From Phycisphaera sp. (GTDB lineage: Bacteria; Planctomycetota; Phycisphaerae; Phycisphaerales; SM1A02), in contig WGMP01000002.1 of assembly GCA_016124975.1 (NCBI GenBank), forward strand, positions 1 to 64,000: DNA of 64,000 nucleotides, written 5' to 3'. This document shows, piece after piece, positions 25,222 through 33,378 of the stretch. The notes beneath the pieces were generated by a model, which had not been told where the DNA came from, searched no databases, and was given only the letters and a program-made list of their open reading frames with translations. Numbering within the stretch: the stretch's first letter is position 1; each line of letters starts with the position of its first letter. A program made the position numbers and the translations under genes.

Positions 25222-26331
25222 ATGTCCGGCTCCCCCGAGCCATCCAACCAGCCCACGACGGGTCCCGCCGCGGGTCCGCTCGAGGTCGCCTGCTACCGCG
25301 CGACTCCGCACGGCGCAGGAGCTGTCGCCATGATCGAGTTGATCGGCGATGTCTCCGCATGCCTGCAGGCGCTCTGCGGGCGCGATGTCGCGGTCGGGGG
25401 GCTGAGCCTGCGACGCTTCGGCAAGCTTGACGACGGACTCGTGGCGCGGCTCGCGCCCGAACGGTGCCAGATCATGCCGCATGGCGGCATGCGCATCGTC
25501 GAGAGGCTCGCGGAGTGGCTTGCCGCCAACGGCGCCAACTGGATCGACGACCCGCTCTCGGCGCGTGCGTCGCTCGACCCGCTCGAACTCTTCCCAGAGG
25601 CGTCAGACCGCGTCGAGGCGCTTGCGCTCGCGACGATGGCGCGTGCGGCGAGTCCTCTCGCCGTCCGCCTTCTCCTCGCGCAGAGCGGCGCGTGGACGAA
25701 GCACGGCGACGCACCGTTCACGGACGAAGATCGCGCGCGCTGGAAGCGCCTCAACCGCCTCGTCGATCCGCCGCGCGTCGCGCTGGTCGGGCTGCCGAAT
25801 GCGGGCAAGAGCACGCTGTCGAACGCGCTGCTCGGCGAGGACTACGCGCTGGTTTCGCCCGTCGCAGGAACCACGCGCGACGCCGTGAGCGCGCGCATCG
25901 ATCTCGCGGGACTCGTCGTCGAGTGGTTCGACCTGCCCGGCATCCGCGAGACCGAGGACATCGACGAGAAGACGGCGATCGAGCTGTCGCAGTGGCTCGT
26001 GCGCGACGCCGATTTCGTGGTCTCGCTCGCGGCCCCAGGGCTCCCGTGGCTCGAACTCCCGCGCAAGCCCGACCTGCTCGTCTACGCGAAGGCCGACGAT
26101 CCAGCGTCGAGGACCGATCCGCTGCGCGCGCAGGCCGACCTCGAGGTGAGCGCGCACTCGGGCGAGGGCCTCGACGCCCTGCGCCAGATCGTTCGCGAGT
26201 CGCTCGTGCCCGCCTCGGACCGTGAGAGCCCGCGCCCGTGGGCCTTTGACCCCGAGCTTGTCACCGCGCGCGACGAGCAGGCCGCGTGCAGGCAAGAAGG
26301 CGAAGGCGATGTACGCATGAGCGACCGCTGA
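25222..26331 (+). CDS. MnmE/TrmE-like GTPase lacking the catalytic C-terminus
   Basis: A 369-aa GTPase related to the tRNA-modifying MnmE. The N-terminal region (ACYRATPHGAGAVAMIELIG) resembles the MnmE tetrahydrofolate-binding domain, and a helical domain follows. The G domain has G1 GLPNAGKST (190-198), the TrmE signature SPVAGTTRDAVSA, G3 DLPGI and AKADD as a weak G4. MnmE ends in a C-[IL]-G-K motif needed for tRNA modification; this protein ends RQEGEGDVRMSDR without it and is about 80 residues short. It may therefore be a paralogue with another role. It follows coaX by 125 bases on the same strand. The ATG at 25222 is chosen over 25174 by homology. Confidence 0.8.
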   Translation: MSGSPEPSNQPTTGPAAGPLEVACYRATPHGAGAVAMIELIGDVSACLQALCGRDVAVGGLSLRRFGKLDDGLVARLAPERCQIMPHGGMRIVERLAEWLAANGANWIDDPLSARASLDPLELFPEASDRVEALALATMARAASPLAVRLLLAQSGAWTKHGDAPFTDEDRARWKRLNRLVDPPRVALVGLPNAGKSTLSNALLGEDYALVSPVAGTTRDAVSARIDLAGLVVEWFDLPGIRETEDIDEKTAIELSQWLVRDADFVVSLAAPGLPWLELPRKPDLLVYAKADDPASRTDPLRAQADLEVSAHSGEGLDALRQIVRESLVPASDRESPRPWAFDPELVTARDEQAACRQEGEGDVRMSDR

Positions 26332-26364
26332 CGCCCGATGACGGGCGTCGCGCCCGCCCGCGCC

Positions 26365-27147
26365 TCACAGACCCATGATCGAATAGCCGCTGTCGACGTA
26401 CAGCACCTGTCCCGTCGTGCCCCGCGAGAGGTCCGACAGAAGGAACGCAGCCGCATCGGCGACCTCCGCCGCCACGATGTTGCGCGGCAGCGGCGCGACC
26501 TGCGGAATGCGGTCGAGGATCGCGTCGAACCCGCCCACGGCCGACGCGGAGAGCGTCTTGATCGGGCCCGCGGAGACGAGGTTCGCGCGCACGCCCTTCA
26601 CGCGGCCGAGTTCCATCGCGAGGTAGCGGTTGGCGGCCTCGAGCGCCGCCTTGGCGACGCCCATCACGTTGTAGCCGGGCACGGCCTTCTCGGCGCCGTA
26701 GTAGCTGAGGCCGATCATCGCGCCGCCCTCCTTGAGGACGGGCAGCGCCGCGTTCGCCATCGCCATGTAGCTGAAGGCGCTGATATCCATCGCGTTCGTG
26801 AAGACCGCGCGCGGAGTCGCCGCGAACTTGCCGAGCTTGAGCCAGTCCTTGTCGGCGAACGCGATCGAGTGCACGATGAAGTCGATCTCGCCGAAGTCCT
26901 TGCCGACGCGCTCGAAGCACGCCGCGATGTCGGCGTCCTGGCCGACATCCATCGGCTGGAGCCACGGGTTCGCCACGCCGAAGCCCTCGACGATCTTGCG
27001 CGTGCGGCGCTCCATCTTCTCGCCCGGCATATGGGTGAAGATGCACTCCGCGCCCTCGCGGAGAAGGCTCTGGGTGATCGCGGTCGCGATGCTCGTCTCG
27101 TGAAGGACTCCTGTGACGAGTCCACGCTTGCCTTGCATGATTCCCAT
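26365..27147 (-). CDS. fabI: Enoyl-[acyl-carrier-protein] reductase [NADH]
   Basis: FabI performs the last reduction of each fatty-acid elongation cycle, in the cytoplasm. At 260 aa it has the normal length. The NADH-binding start is GKRGLVTGVLHETSIATAI. The catalytic Tyr-x6-Lys is YNVMGVAKAAL, and SYYGAEKAVPGY supplies the second active-site Tyr. SAGPIKTLSASAVGGF is the substrate-binding loop targeted by triclosan. An AGGAG ribosome-binding site before the ATG fixes the start; the frame runs on upstream over the divergent tRNA but is antisense there. Confidence 0.95.
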   Translation of the reverse strand: MGIMQGKRGLVTGVLHETSIATAITQSLLREGAECIFTHMPGEKMERRTRKIVEGFGVANPWLQPMDVGQDADIAACFERVGKDFGEIDFIVHSIAFADKDWLKLGKFAATPRAVFTNAMDISAFSYMAMANAALPVLKEGGAMIGLSYYGAEKAVPGYNVMGVAKAALEAANRYLAMELGRVKGVRANLVSAGPIKTLSASAVGGFDAILDRIPQVAPLPRNIVAAEVADAAAFLLSDLSRGTTGQVLYVDSGYSIMGL

Positions 27148-27222
27148 GGTGAGCTCCTGAAGCGGGAAAGGTAGCACTTCCCGCCGAGGCCCGTCCGCGC
27201 TACGCTGTGCGTCGAACTTCGT

Positions 27223-27296
<74 letters not shown>

Positions 27297-27297
27297 T

Positions 27298-28461
27298 TTG
27301 CTTCACCCCGCCGCCCGCGATTGCATCGTCGCCGTCGAGCAGGCCTTCGCGGGCGACGCGAGGGCGACGCCCGACGCCGCGCTCGCGAAGGCGGTGGAGC
27401 GGCTCTCCGACCTCTACACGGTGGAACGCGGACGCCTCGCGCGCGAGCAAGCCGACGCCATGCATCTCGCGGCAAAGCGCGAGTACTTCCTCGCAAGCGA
27501 CGCACCGAAGGTGGCGCTCGCGCTCGCGGAGTGCGCGGCGCGCAGCGAGAGTTTCGCGCGGCTCGCCGCGCTCGACCGCGTGCGCGTCGCCGATCTCGGT
27601 GCGGGCGTCGGCGCGACGAGCGTCGGGTTCCTCGCGTGGCTTGCGGGCGCGCGGGCGGCGCGCGGCATCTCCGCACCGATGCGCGTCGCGCTCCACGCGG
27701 TCGAGGTCGGCGCGGCGGCCGCAAGGTCCTACGACGAGGCGGTGCGCATCGCGGCCGAGGCGAGCGGCGTCGAACTCGCCGTCACGGTCGAGGCGCGCGA
27801 CTTCCGCGGCGCGCGGCTTCCCGAGTCTGACCTCATCCTGTGCCAGACCGCGCTGAACGAACTGCTCGGCGCGGGCGCGTCGGACGAGGTGCACGCCGCG
27901 TCGACCGTCGACCTCGTCGCGGGCTGGGCGGCCGCGGCACCGCTTCTCGTGATCGAGCCTGCGCTCCGCAGCACGACGCGCGCCCTGATGGCGCTGCACG
28001 ACGAACTCCTCGCGCGCGGCGGGGTGCATGTCGTGGCCCCGTGCCCGCACCAGCGCCCCTGCCCGATGCGCGCCAAGCCCGCAGACTGGTGCCACGAGGC
28101 GCGCCGCATCGACGGCACCCCGCGCGTGGCCGCGATCGACAGGATCGTCGGTCGCCGCGACGGGCGGGCACTCTTCGCGTTCCTCGCCACCGCCCCTGGG
28201 AACGCGCCGTCCGCGGGTGCTGGCACGCCGCCACTCCTCAGGATCCTCACCGAACCCCTCGGGAGCCGCGGCAAGACGGAGCGGGTCCTCTGCGGGTCGG
28301 ACGGCGCGCTGCACCTCGTGCGGCTCCTCGACCGCGAGGTGCGCGACGGAAACCGCCCGTATCTCGAGCTCGAGCGCGGGGAGACCGTGTCCATCGAGCC
28401 TGCGCCCGAGCGGGACCGCATCTCGCCCGAAGCGCTCGTCAGGGTGCATCCGAGAAGTTGA
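27298..28461 (+). CDS. Rsm22-like ribosomal RNA methyltransferase
   Basis: SAM-dependent methyltransferase of up to 388 aa in the family of mitochondrial Rsm22, which assists small-subunit ribosome assembly. The SAM site is VADLGAGVGATSVGFLAW. The family hallmark is a Cys/His cluster, VVAPCPHQRPCPMRAKPADWCHEARRI, thought to bind metal. A helical N-terminus and a C-terminal beta region complete it. The frame runs back through the tRNA gene, so the true start lies after 27296: TTG at 27298, GTG at 27394 or 27421, or the first ATG near 27460. None has a strong ribosome-binding site, so the N-terminus is uncertain. Confidence 0.8.
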   Translation: MLHPAARDCIVAVEQAFAGDARATPDAALAKAVERLSDLYTVERGRLAREQADAMHLAAKREYFLASDAPKVALALAECAARSESFARLAALDRVRVADLGAGVGATSVGFLAWLAGARAARGISAPMRVALHAVEVGAAAARSYDEAVRIAAEASGVELAVTVEARDFRGARLPESDLILCQTALNELLGAGASDEVHAASTVDLVAGWAAAAPLLVIEPALRSTTRALMALHDELLARGGVHVVAPCPHQRPCPMRAKPADWCHEARRIDGTPRVAAIDRIVGRRDGRALFAFLATAPGNAPSAGAGTPPLLRILTEPLGSRGKTERVLCGSDGALHLVRLLDREVRDGNRPYLELERGETVSIEPAPERDRISPEALVRVHPRS

Positions 28462-28502
28462 CGCCGCGAACGATTCAGCACCCGCGTCTTGCCGAGTGGA
28501 GC

Positions 28503-28520
28503 GCGAGGGCCTACCCTCGC
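28503..28520. repeat. 7-bp hairpin after the Rsm22-like gene
   Basis: GCGAGGG (28503-28509), loop CCTA, CCCTCGC (28514-28520). A perfect stem, but without a U-tract. It may slow or end transcription between the methyltransferase and the His-rich gene. Confidence 0.45.
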
Positions 28521-28564
28521 CGTCCCACGCCGCGACCGCCTGAGCCCCGCGCCGCTCCGAACAG

Positions 28565-29059
28565 ATGTACTCCCTCGTCCGCAGACATCATCCACTCGCG
28601 CGATTCGCGGCGTTCGCCGTGCTGTTCGCGGCGCTCTTCTCGGGTGCGGGCGTGGCTCGGACGCTGCATGTCGCCATTGCCCACGGGGGTGGAGCATGCG
28701 GGGCAACGGTCTGCGGCACCCAAGTCGCGACCGCGGCGGCAGGCGACGCCTGCCACCGATCCGCCGCCGCAGAGGCATGTGGCCTCGGCGCGATCGACCG
28801 TCTGCTGCATGGTCACGCGCACGACGCCCCCCGCGAGCAGGGCGCGGACCACGAGCACGATCGCAACCACCACCACTCGCCCCACGACTGCGCGATCTGC
28901 CTTGAGCTCGCGCTCCTGACGCCCGCGCTCTCGCTCGTCGCGCCGTTCGTCGCGTTCTCAGAGCCCACCGCGATCGTCGACGACGCGGTCCACGCCCTCG
29001 CGCCCTCGCCCGCGGCCCCCGAGGTCTGCGCGGCGCGGCCGCCTCCAGCCTGCGCCTGA
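28565..29059 (+). CDS. His-rich exported protein, DUF2946-like
   Basis: A 164-aa protein with an N-terminal signal or anchor (LARFAAFAVLFAALFSGAGVA). The middle holds a dense His/Asp cluster (HGHAHDAPREQGADHEHD and following HHH) that should bind Zn, Cu or Ni. Then comes HDCAICLELALL, a Cys-x-x-Cys in a hydrophobic context, and the protein ends in a Pro-rich ARPPPA tail. The His cluster, CxxC and RPPPA end resemble DUF2946-type membrane proteins found near metal genes. It begins a plus-strand cluster of exported proteins (to 31633). Metal binding is inferred from composition only. Confidence 0.65.
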   Translation: MYSLVRRHHPLARFAAFAVLFAALFSGAGVARTLHVAIAHGGGACGATVCGTQVATAAAGDACHRSAAAEACGLGAIDRLLHGHAHDAPREQGADHEHDRNHHHSPHDCAICLELALLTPALSLVAPFVAFSEPTAIVDDAVHALAPSPAAPEVCAARPPPACA

Positions 29060-29210
29060 TCCGGTTGCGTTGCACTCGCGTCGCGCGTCACCCCCGTGGT
29101 GTCGCCCGTCGCGGCTCCCGTCCACGGTTCTCCCCGCGGCCTCCGACCCATCGAGGTCGGCTTCCACCGCGCCAAGAGTCCCAGGTGCCGACCTCGGCAG
29201 AACAGGCTGC

Positions 29211-30029
29211 ATGATGCCAGTTCATCTGAACGCGGCCGATGGCACGATCCATCGGCGCGGTTCGCGCGGCTTCACGCTCGTCGAACTCCTCTCGGTCGTC
29301 GCGATCATCGCGGCCCTCGTGTCGCTTGCCCTTCCCGTGGCAAGCTCCATGCGGCACCGCGCGCGCGCGGCGACCTGCCTCTCGAACATCCGCTCGCTCC
29401 AGCTCGCGTCGATCGCCTACTCGACCGACGAAGCCGGTTGGCTGATCGACGCCCGCCTTCCCCACGGCGGCATCGACCAGGGCGGAAACGAGAGCTTCGT
29501 CGAGGTGCTCGCACGGCGCGGCTACGCGGACGCCTCGCTCATCCGCTCGCCGCTCGACGACAGCCCGCACTGGCCGTCGTCGCTCGGAGGCGAGGGCGTG
29601 CCGGTTCCAAACTCAGGCGGGCTCTTCCGCCGCACGAGCTATGGCCTCAACAACCATCTCGCGCGCGAGTTCTCGCCGTGGGCCGCGGTCGACCCCTCGA
29701 AGGCGACGGATCGCCTCTCGAAGGTCTCCGACCATGCGAGCACGGTGCAGCTTCTCCTCATGACCCCGACAGGCGAGTTCGCAGGCGCGGACCACCCGCA
29801 TGTCGAAGGCTGGGGAGCCGCACCTGGCGCCCCGCTCGTCGCCAACGGCGAGGTGGCGATCACCGCCGTCTCGCGCGACGGCCCCACGACGGGCGCCGTC
29901 TCCAACTGGGCGTTCCTCGACGGTCATGTCGAGAGCGCTGCGTTCGGGCAGGTGTACATCGACGAGTCGCGCAACCGGCTCGATCCATTCGTGAGTCCGT
30001 TCTTCGCACGCTTCCCCTCCGCGAACTGA
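29211..30029 (+). CDS. Prepilin-like protein with type IV N-methylation motif
   Basis: A 272-aa pseudopilin-type protein. The leader ends in RGSRGFTLVELLSVVAIIAALVSLALP, a textbook prepilin peptidase site (G|FTLVE) followed by the hydrophobic helix. The rest is a large globular head with FLDGHVES near the C-terminus, the FxDGH element frequent in the planctomycete family of pilin-like proteins. Those families are highly expanded and probably act as surface or secretion components rather than as pilus fibres. Start: ATG at 29211 or 29214, with no clear ribosome-binding site. Confidence 0.82.
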   Translation: MMPVHLNAADGTIHRRGSRGFTLVELLSVVAIIAALVSLALPVASSMRHRARAATCLSNIRSLQLASIAYSTDEAGWLIDARLPHGGIDQGGNESFVEVLARRGYADASLIRSPLDDSPHWPSSLGGEGVPVPNSGGLFRRTSYGLNNHLAREFSPWAAVDPSKATDRLSKVSDHASTVQLLLMTPTGEFAGADHPHVEGWGAAPGAPLVANGEVAITAVSRDGPTTGAVSNWAFLDGHVESAAFGQVYIDESRNRLDPFVSPFFARFPSAN

Positions 30030-30057
30030 ACCTTCGCGGCGGACACGGAGAATCTCC

Positions 30058-30849
30058 ATGCCATTCCACGCTTCGGCTGTGCGGACGCTGTCCGCCTCCG
30101 TCCTTGCAGCGTGCTGCGCAGCCAGCTTGGCCGCCCAGCACATCGGCGACATCAATCTCACCGTCGACGACGGCGCGATCCACACGGGCGCGACCACGGC
30201 GACGGGAGTCGAGGCCGAGCGCGTCTTCGGCGCGACCTTCGGCGACACGGGCGTCGCGCGCTTCACCTCGAACCCAGGGTTCGAGGCGGCGCCGGGCACC
30301 TTCGCCACGGGTTCGCGCGTCGGCTTCACGCCGCGCACGGGCCTCCTTCGCTTCACGGGCTCGGCGGTCGAGCCCGTGGCGAACGAACGACTCGAGGTTA
30401 AGTTCCTCACGCTCGTCTCGGTGCTCGGCGCCGAACCCGTTCCAGGGTTCGACCTCGCCGTCCAGTCGAACGGCGGATGGCACAGGCACCTCGGGTTCCG
30501 TCTCTTCGCGGCGAAGGGGTCGCTTCCACCGTCGGGAATCTACGCCTTCGAGCTCGAGCTCTACTCGAACGACGGCGTGACGCTTCCGAGCGCACCGTTC
30601 TGGCTCGTCCTCAACGACGGGCGCAGCACGGAGGAGCTCGAGGCGGCGGTCGCGTGGATCGACGCCAACCTCGTCGATGGCGGAGCGCCCTGCCCCGCCG
30701 ATCTCGACGGCGACGGCGCGATCGGCGCGTCCGACCTCGCCACGCTGCTCGCGGCGTGGGGAACGGACGGCGCGGATCTCTCGGGCGACGGACTCACGGA
30801 CGCAGGCGACCTCGCGACGCTCCTCGCGTCGTGGGGCGCGTGCCCCTGA
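30058..30849 (+). CDS. Exported protein with dockerin-like tail, paralogue A
   Basis: A 263-aa secreted protein. The signal peptide ends SLAAQ. The domain from about residue 28 to 205 resembles that of the next gene: AIHTGATTATG versus ALRTGSWNHDTG, ERVFGATFGD versus ERVFGAEFGE, GIYAFELELYS versus GIYLAAFTFAS, and FWLVLNDGRSTEELEAAV versus FWIVFNLGLDEAAHEAAE. The tail is two dockerin-like units, ADLDGDGAIGASDLATLLAAWG and a second less regular one. The domain recalls the All3515-type Zur-repressed proteins of cyanobacteria (from memory, unverified). A GGAG ribosome-binding site lies 8 bases before the ATG. Confidence 0.78.
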   Translation: MPFHASAVRTLSASVLAACCAASLAAQHIGDINLTVDDGAIHTGATTATGVEAERVFGATFGDTGVARFTSNPGFEAAPGTFATGSRVGFTPRTGLLRFTGSAVEPVANERLEVKFLTLVSVLGAEPVPGFDLAVQSNGGWHRHLGFRLFAAKGSLPPSGIYAFELELYSNDGVTLPSAPFWLVLNDGRSTEELEAAVAWIDANLVDGGAPCPADLDGDGAIGASDLATLLAAWGTDGADLSGDGLTDAGDLATLLASWGACP

Positions 30850-30949
30850 GCGCTTTCGTTCGTTCCTCCACTTTCCTTCTTCAGTTCCCCCAACCACATC
30901 ATGGCGCGCCACTGCGCGGCCATCCAATCAAGAGAAAGACGAATACACC

Positions 30950-31633
30950 ATGCAGTTCGACAACCGTTCCACCATCGCGTTCGCCGCATCCCTCTCGCTC
31001 GCCACCGCCTTCCTCGCCTGCGCGTCCTCCGCGCGCGCCGATGAAGGCGAGGCGCACACCGACATCTGGGTCTACTCGAGCGAAGGCGCCCTCCGCACCG
31101 GCTCATGGAACCACGACACGGGCGAGGTCACGAGCCTGTCCGAGCGCGTCTTCGGCGCGGAGTTCGGCGAGGATCCTCAGTTTCCGTTCAGCATCGACGA
31201 GCCGGGAATCGGCTCTGATCTCGTCGGATCGACCCTGACCATGAACCTCCTGCAAGGCCTCGGCGCGTGGAACGGCAACGGCTTCGACGCCGCCAACGCC
31301 AATCTGCTCGCAAGCTACGGCGGCCAGGACGCCTTCAGCAGCACGGGCGGGTCGTTCAGCTTCCTCGTGAGCGAGGGCCTCGATCTCCACGCCGACTTCA
31401 CCATCCTCGGCCTCGGCGACTCGGACCCTGCGAACGGGATCTACCTCGCCGCGTTCACCTTCGCCTCGGCGAACCTTGCCACGAGCGAGACCTTCTGGAT
31501 CGTGTTCAACCTCGGGCTCGACGAGGCCGCGCACGAGGCGGCCGAGGAGTGGGTCGCGGCGAACCTCGTCCCGGCCCCGGGCGCGCTCGCGCTTCTCGCG
31601 CTCGGCGGAGCGCTCGGACGGCGCCGTCGCTGA
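30950..31633 (+). CDS. Exported PEP-CTERM-like protein, paralogue B
   Basis: A 227-aa secreted protein sharing its central domain with the preceding gene but ending in a different anchor: VPAPGALALLALGGALGRRRR, a PEP-CTERM-like tail. The signal peptide is MQFDNRSTIAFAASLSLATAFLACA and onward. The domain begins HTDIWVYSSEGALRTGSWNHDTG, which is the part that most resembles All3515-like proteins. AGAGAAAG lies upstream of the ATG. A strong hairpin terminator follows at 31667. Function unknown; a zinc-responsive surface protein is the leading guess. Confidence 0.78.
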   Translation: MQFDNRSTIAFAASLSLATAFLACASSARADEGEAHTDIWVYSSEGALRTGSWNHDTGEVTSLSERVFGAEFGEDPQFPFSIDEPGIGSDLVGSTLTMNLLQGLGAWNGNGFDAANANLLASYGGQDAFSSTGGSFSFLVSEGLDLHADFTILGLGDSDPANGIYLAAFTFASANLATSETFWIVFNLGLDEAAHEAAEEWVAANLVPAPGALALLALGGALGRRRR

Positions 31634-31666
31634 AGCCCCGACGCCTGCGGCATCATGCATCATGCG

Positions 31667-31697
31667 AAGGGCGCACGCAGAGATGCGTGCGCCCTTT
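31667..31697. terminator. Terminator between convergent genes
   Basis: The 13-base arms AAGGGCGCACGCA (31667-31679) and TGCGTGCGCCCTT (31684-31696) form a perfect stem around GAGA, followed by TTCC. The A/T ends on both sides let it work in both directions, between the stops at 31633 (plus) and 31723 (minus). Confidence 0.78.
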
Positions 31698-31722
31698 CCA
31701 TTCGATCGGGCGTGCGGGCGGA

Positions 31723-33378
31723 TCAGTCGGGCCGACGGGCGCGGATCGCCTCGGCGACCTTCTGGTTCGCAAGGAGGATCTCGGCGAGCTCGGGGTCGAA
31801 GTGCTTCCCGGCCTCGGCCTCGAAGTAGGCGGCGATCTTCGCGGGCGCCCACGCCTCCTTGTAGCTGCGGCGCGCGCTCAGGGCGTCGAAGACATCGGCG
31901 ACGGCGACGATGCGCGCGAAGAGCGGAATCTCCTCGCCGCGCAGCCCCTGCGGATAGCCGCGGCCATCCCATCGCTCGTGGTGCGCGAGCGCGACCGACG
32001 CGGCGCTCTCGTCGAAGTCGGTGCGGATTCCCGCGAAGAGATCGGCGCCGATCTGCGTGTGGCGTCGCATCTCCGCGAACTCGGCCTCGTCGAGCCTGCC
32101 GGGCTTCTTGAGGATCGCGTCGCGGATGCCGACCTTGCCGATGTCGTGGAGCAGCGCGCCGATCCTCAGCGAGTCGCGCGTGCGAGGCCCGCGGTCGGCG
32201 CGGTCGGGATGCGCGTCGCACCAGCGGTCGTAGAGCATGATGGCGAGGTCCGCCACGCGGCCGACATGGCCCGCGGTCTCCGTCGGGTCGCGCAGCTCGG
32301 CCATGGCGATCATGCGCAGGATCATGGCGCGCACGAGCTGCGCGCGCTCGACCGCGACGGCCGCGAGCGACGCGAAGTGCGTGACGATCTGCTCGTCCGC
32401 CTCCTCGAAGCCGTGCGCGTCTCGGCGGATCGCGTGGCCGTCGAGAAGCGCGATGCAGCCCATCACGTTTCCCTCGGCGCGCACCACGGGCACGATCAGC
32501 GCGCTCTTCGTGCGCGGGCCGAACATCTCCTCGGTGCCGATCGCAGCGAGGTCGCGGCCCGCGCGGGCGCACTCGATGCGGTCGAGCCGCGCGAGCTCGC
32601 CGCTCTGCGCGACGCCGCCGACGAAGGTCGAGTCGTCGAGCGGAAGCCGCGCGTGCGCCGCGCCCGTCGCGCCGATCGCCTCGGCGGCGCGGAGCGATCC
32701 GCCCTCGACGAGATAGACCACGCCCGAATTGCAACCCGCGAGCGACACGGCCTCCCGCAGGATCGCCGTGAGCATGATGTCGAGGTCCTGCACGCGGGCG
32801 AGGTCGGCCGAGACGCGCGCGATGCGGTCGAGCCGCTCGCGCTGCGTGCCCACATCGACGCGAAGCTCGCGGTTCGACTGCGCGAGGCGCACGTTCACCT
32901 GGTCGAGGAGCGCGTTGCGTCGCGCGAGCTCCTGCTCGGCGGCGGCGAGCTCGCGGAACGCGGCGTCGCGCTCGCGCTGCGCCTGCGACGCGGCGGCGTG
33001 GTAGCGCACGCGGGCGATGAACTCCGCGGCGGGCGGCAGCTTCACGATGTAGTCGTTCGCGCCGCGGGCGAAGGCATCCGCCTTCGTGCGCGCCTCCTCC
33101 TCGGCGGAGAGGACGACGACCGAGGTGAAGGCGAGCTCGCCCGCAGCCCTGTACTGCGCCACGAGCTCGAGCCCGTCGCCGTCGGGCATGTGGATGTCCT
33201 GGAGGATCACGGCGGGCTTCAGCGCGCGGGCGCGGGCCAGCGCCTCCGCCGCCGCCGCGCACACCTCGACGCGCGCCTGCGGAAGCGCCGCGAGGATGCG
33301 GCGGACGCCCTCGCCGATGATCGGCTGGTCGTCCACCACGAGCACGGTGAATGGCTGAAGGGCGGCTGGGTCGCTCAC
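31723..33378 (-). CDS. Response regulator with GAF and HD-GYP domains
   Basis: A 551-aa signalling protein, predicted to hydrolyse the second messenger cyclic di-GMP. Domains: REC (about 10-130; acidic pair Asp16-Asp17, phospho-acceptor Asp61 in ILQDIHMPDGDG), coiled coil (about 135-190), GAF (about 195-340) and HD-GYP (about 345-545). The catalytic HDIGK and HHERWDGRGYPQGLRGEEIP are intact, so phosphodiesterase activity is likely. The GTG at 33378 overlaps the stop of the upstream methyltransferase gene by 4 bases (GTGA), which fixes the start and implies coupling. No partner histidine kinase is adjacent. Confidence 0.9.
   Translation of the reverse strand: MSDPAALQPFTVLVVDDQPIIGEGVRRILAALPQARVEVCAAAAEALARARALKPAVILQDIHMPDGDGLELVAQYRAAGELAFTSVVVLSAEEEARTKADAFARGANDYIVKLPPAAEFIARVRYHAAASQAQRERDAAFRELAAAEQELARRNALLDQVNVRLAQSNRELRVDVGTQRERLDRIARVSADLARVQDLDIMLTAILREAVSLAGCNSGVVYLVEGGSLRAAEAIGATGAAHARLPLDDSTFVGGVAQSGELARLDRIECARAGRDLAAIGTEEMFGPRTKSALIVPVVRAEGNVMGCIALLDGHAIRRDAHGFEEADEQIVTHFASLAAVAVERAQLVRAMILRMIAMAELRDPTETAGHVGRVADLAIMLYDRWCDAHPDRADRGPRTRDSLRIGALLHDIGKVGIRDAILKKPGRLDEAEFAEMRRHTQIGADLFAGIRTDFDESAASVALAHHERWDGRGYPQGLRGEEIPLFARIVAVADVFDALSARRSYKEAWAPAKIAAYFEAEAGKHFDPELAEILLANQKVAEAIRARRPD

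Noticed and set aside
22229-25360. 1043-codon open frame on the minus strand
   Set aside because: It runs antisense through four well-supported plus-strand genes (channel, BtpA, aminotransferase, coaX). Its product is Arg/Ala/His-rich without motifs, the usual shadow frame of high-GC genes.
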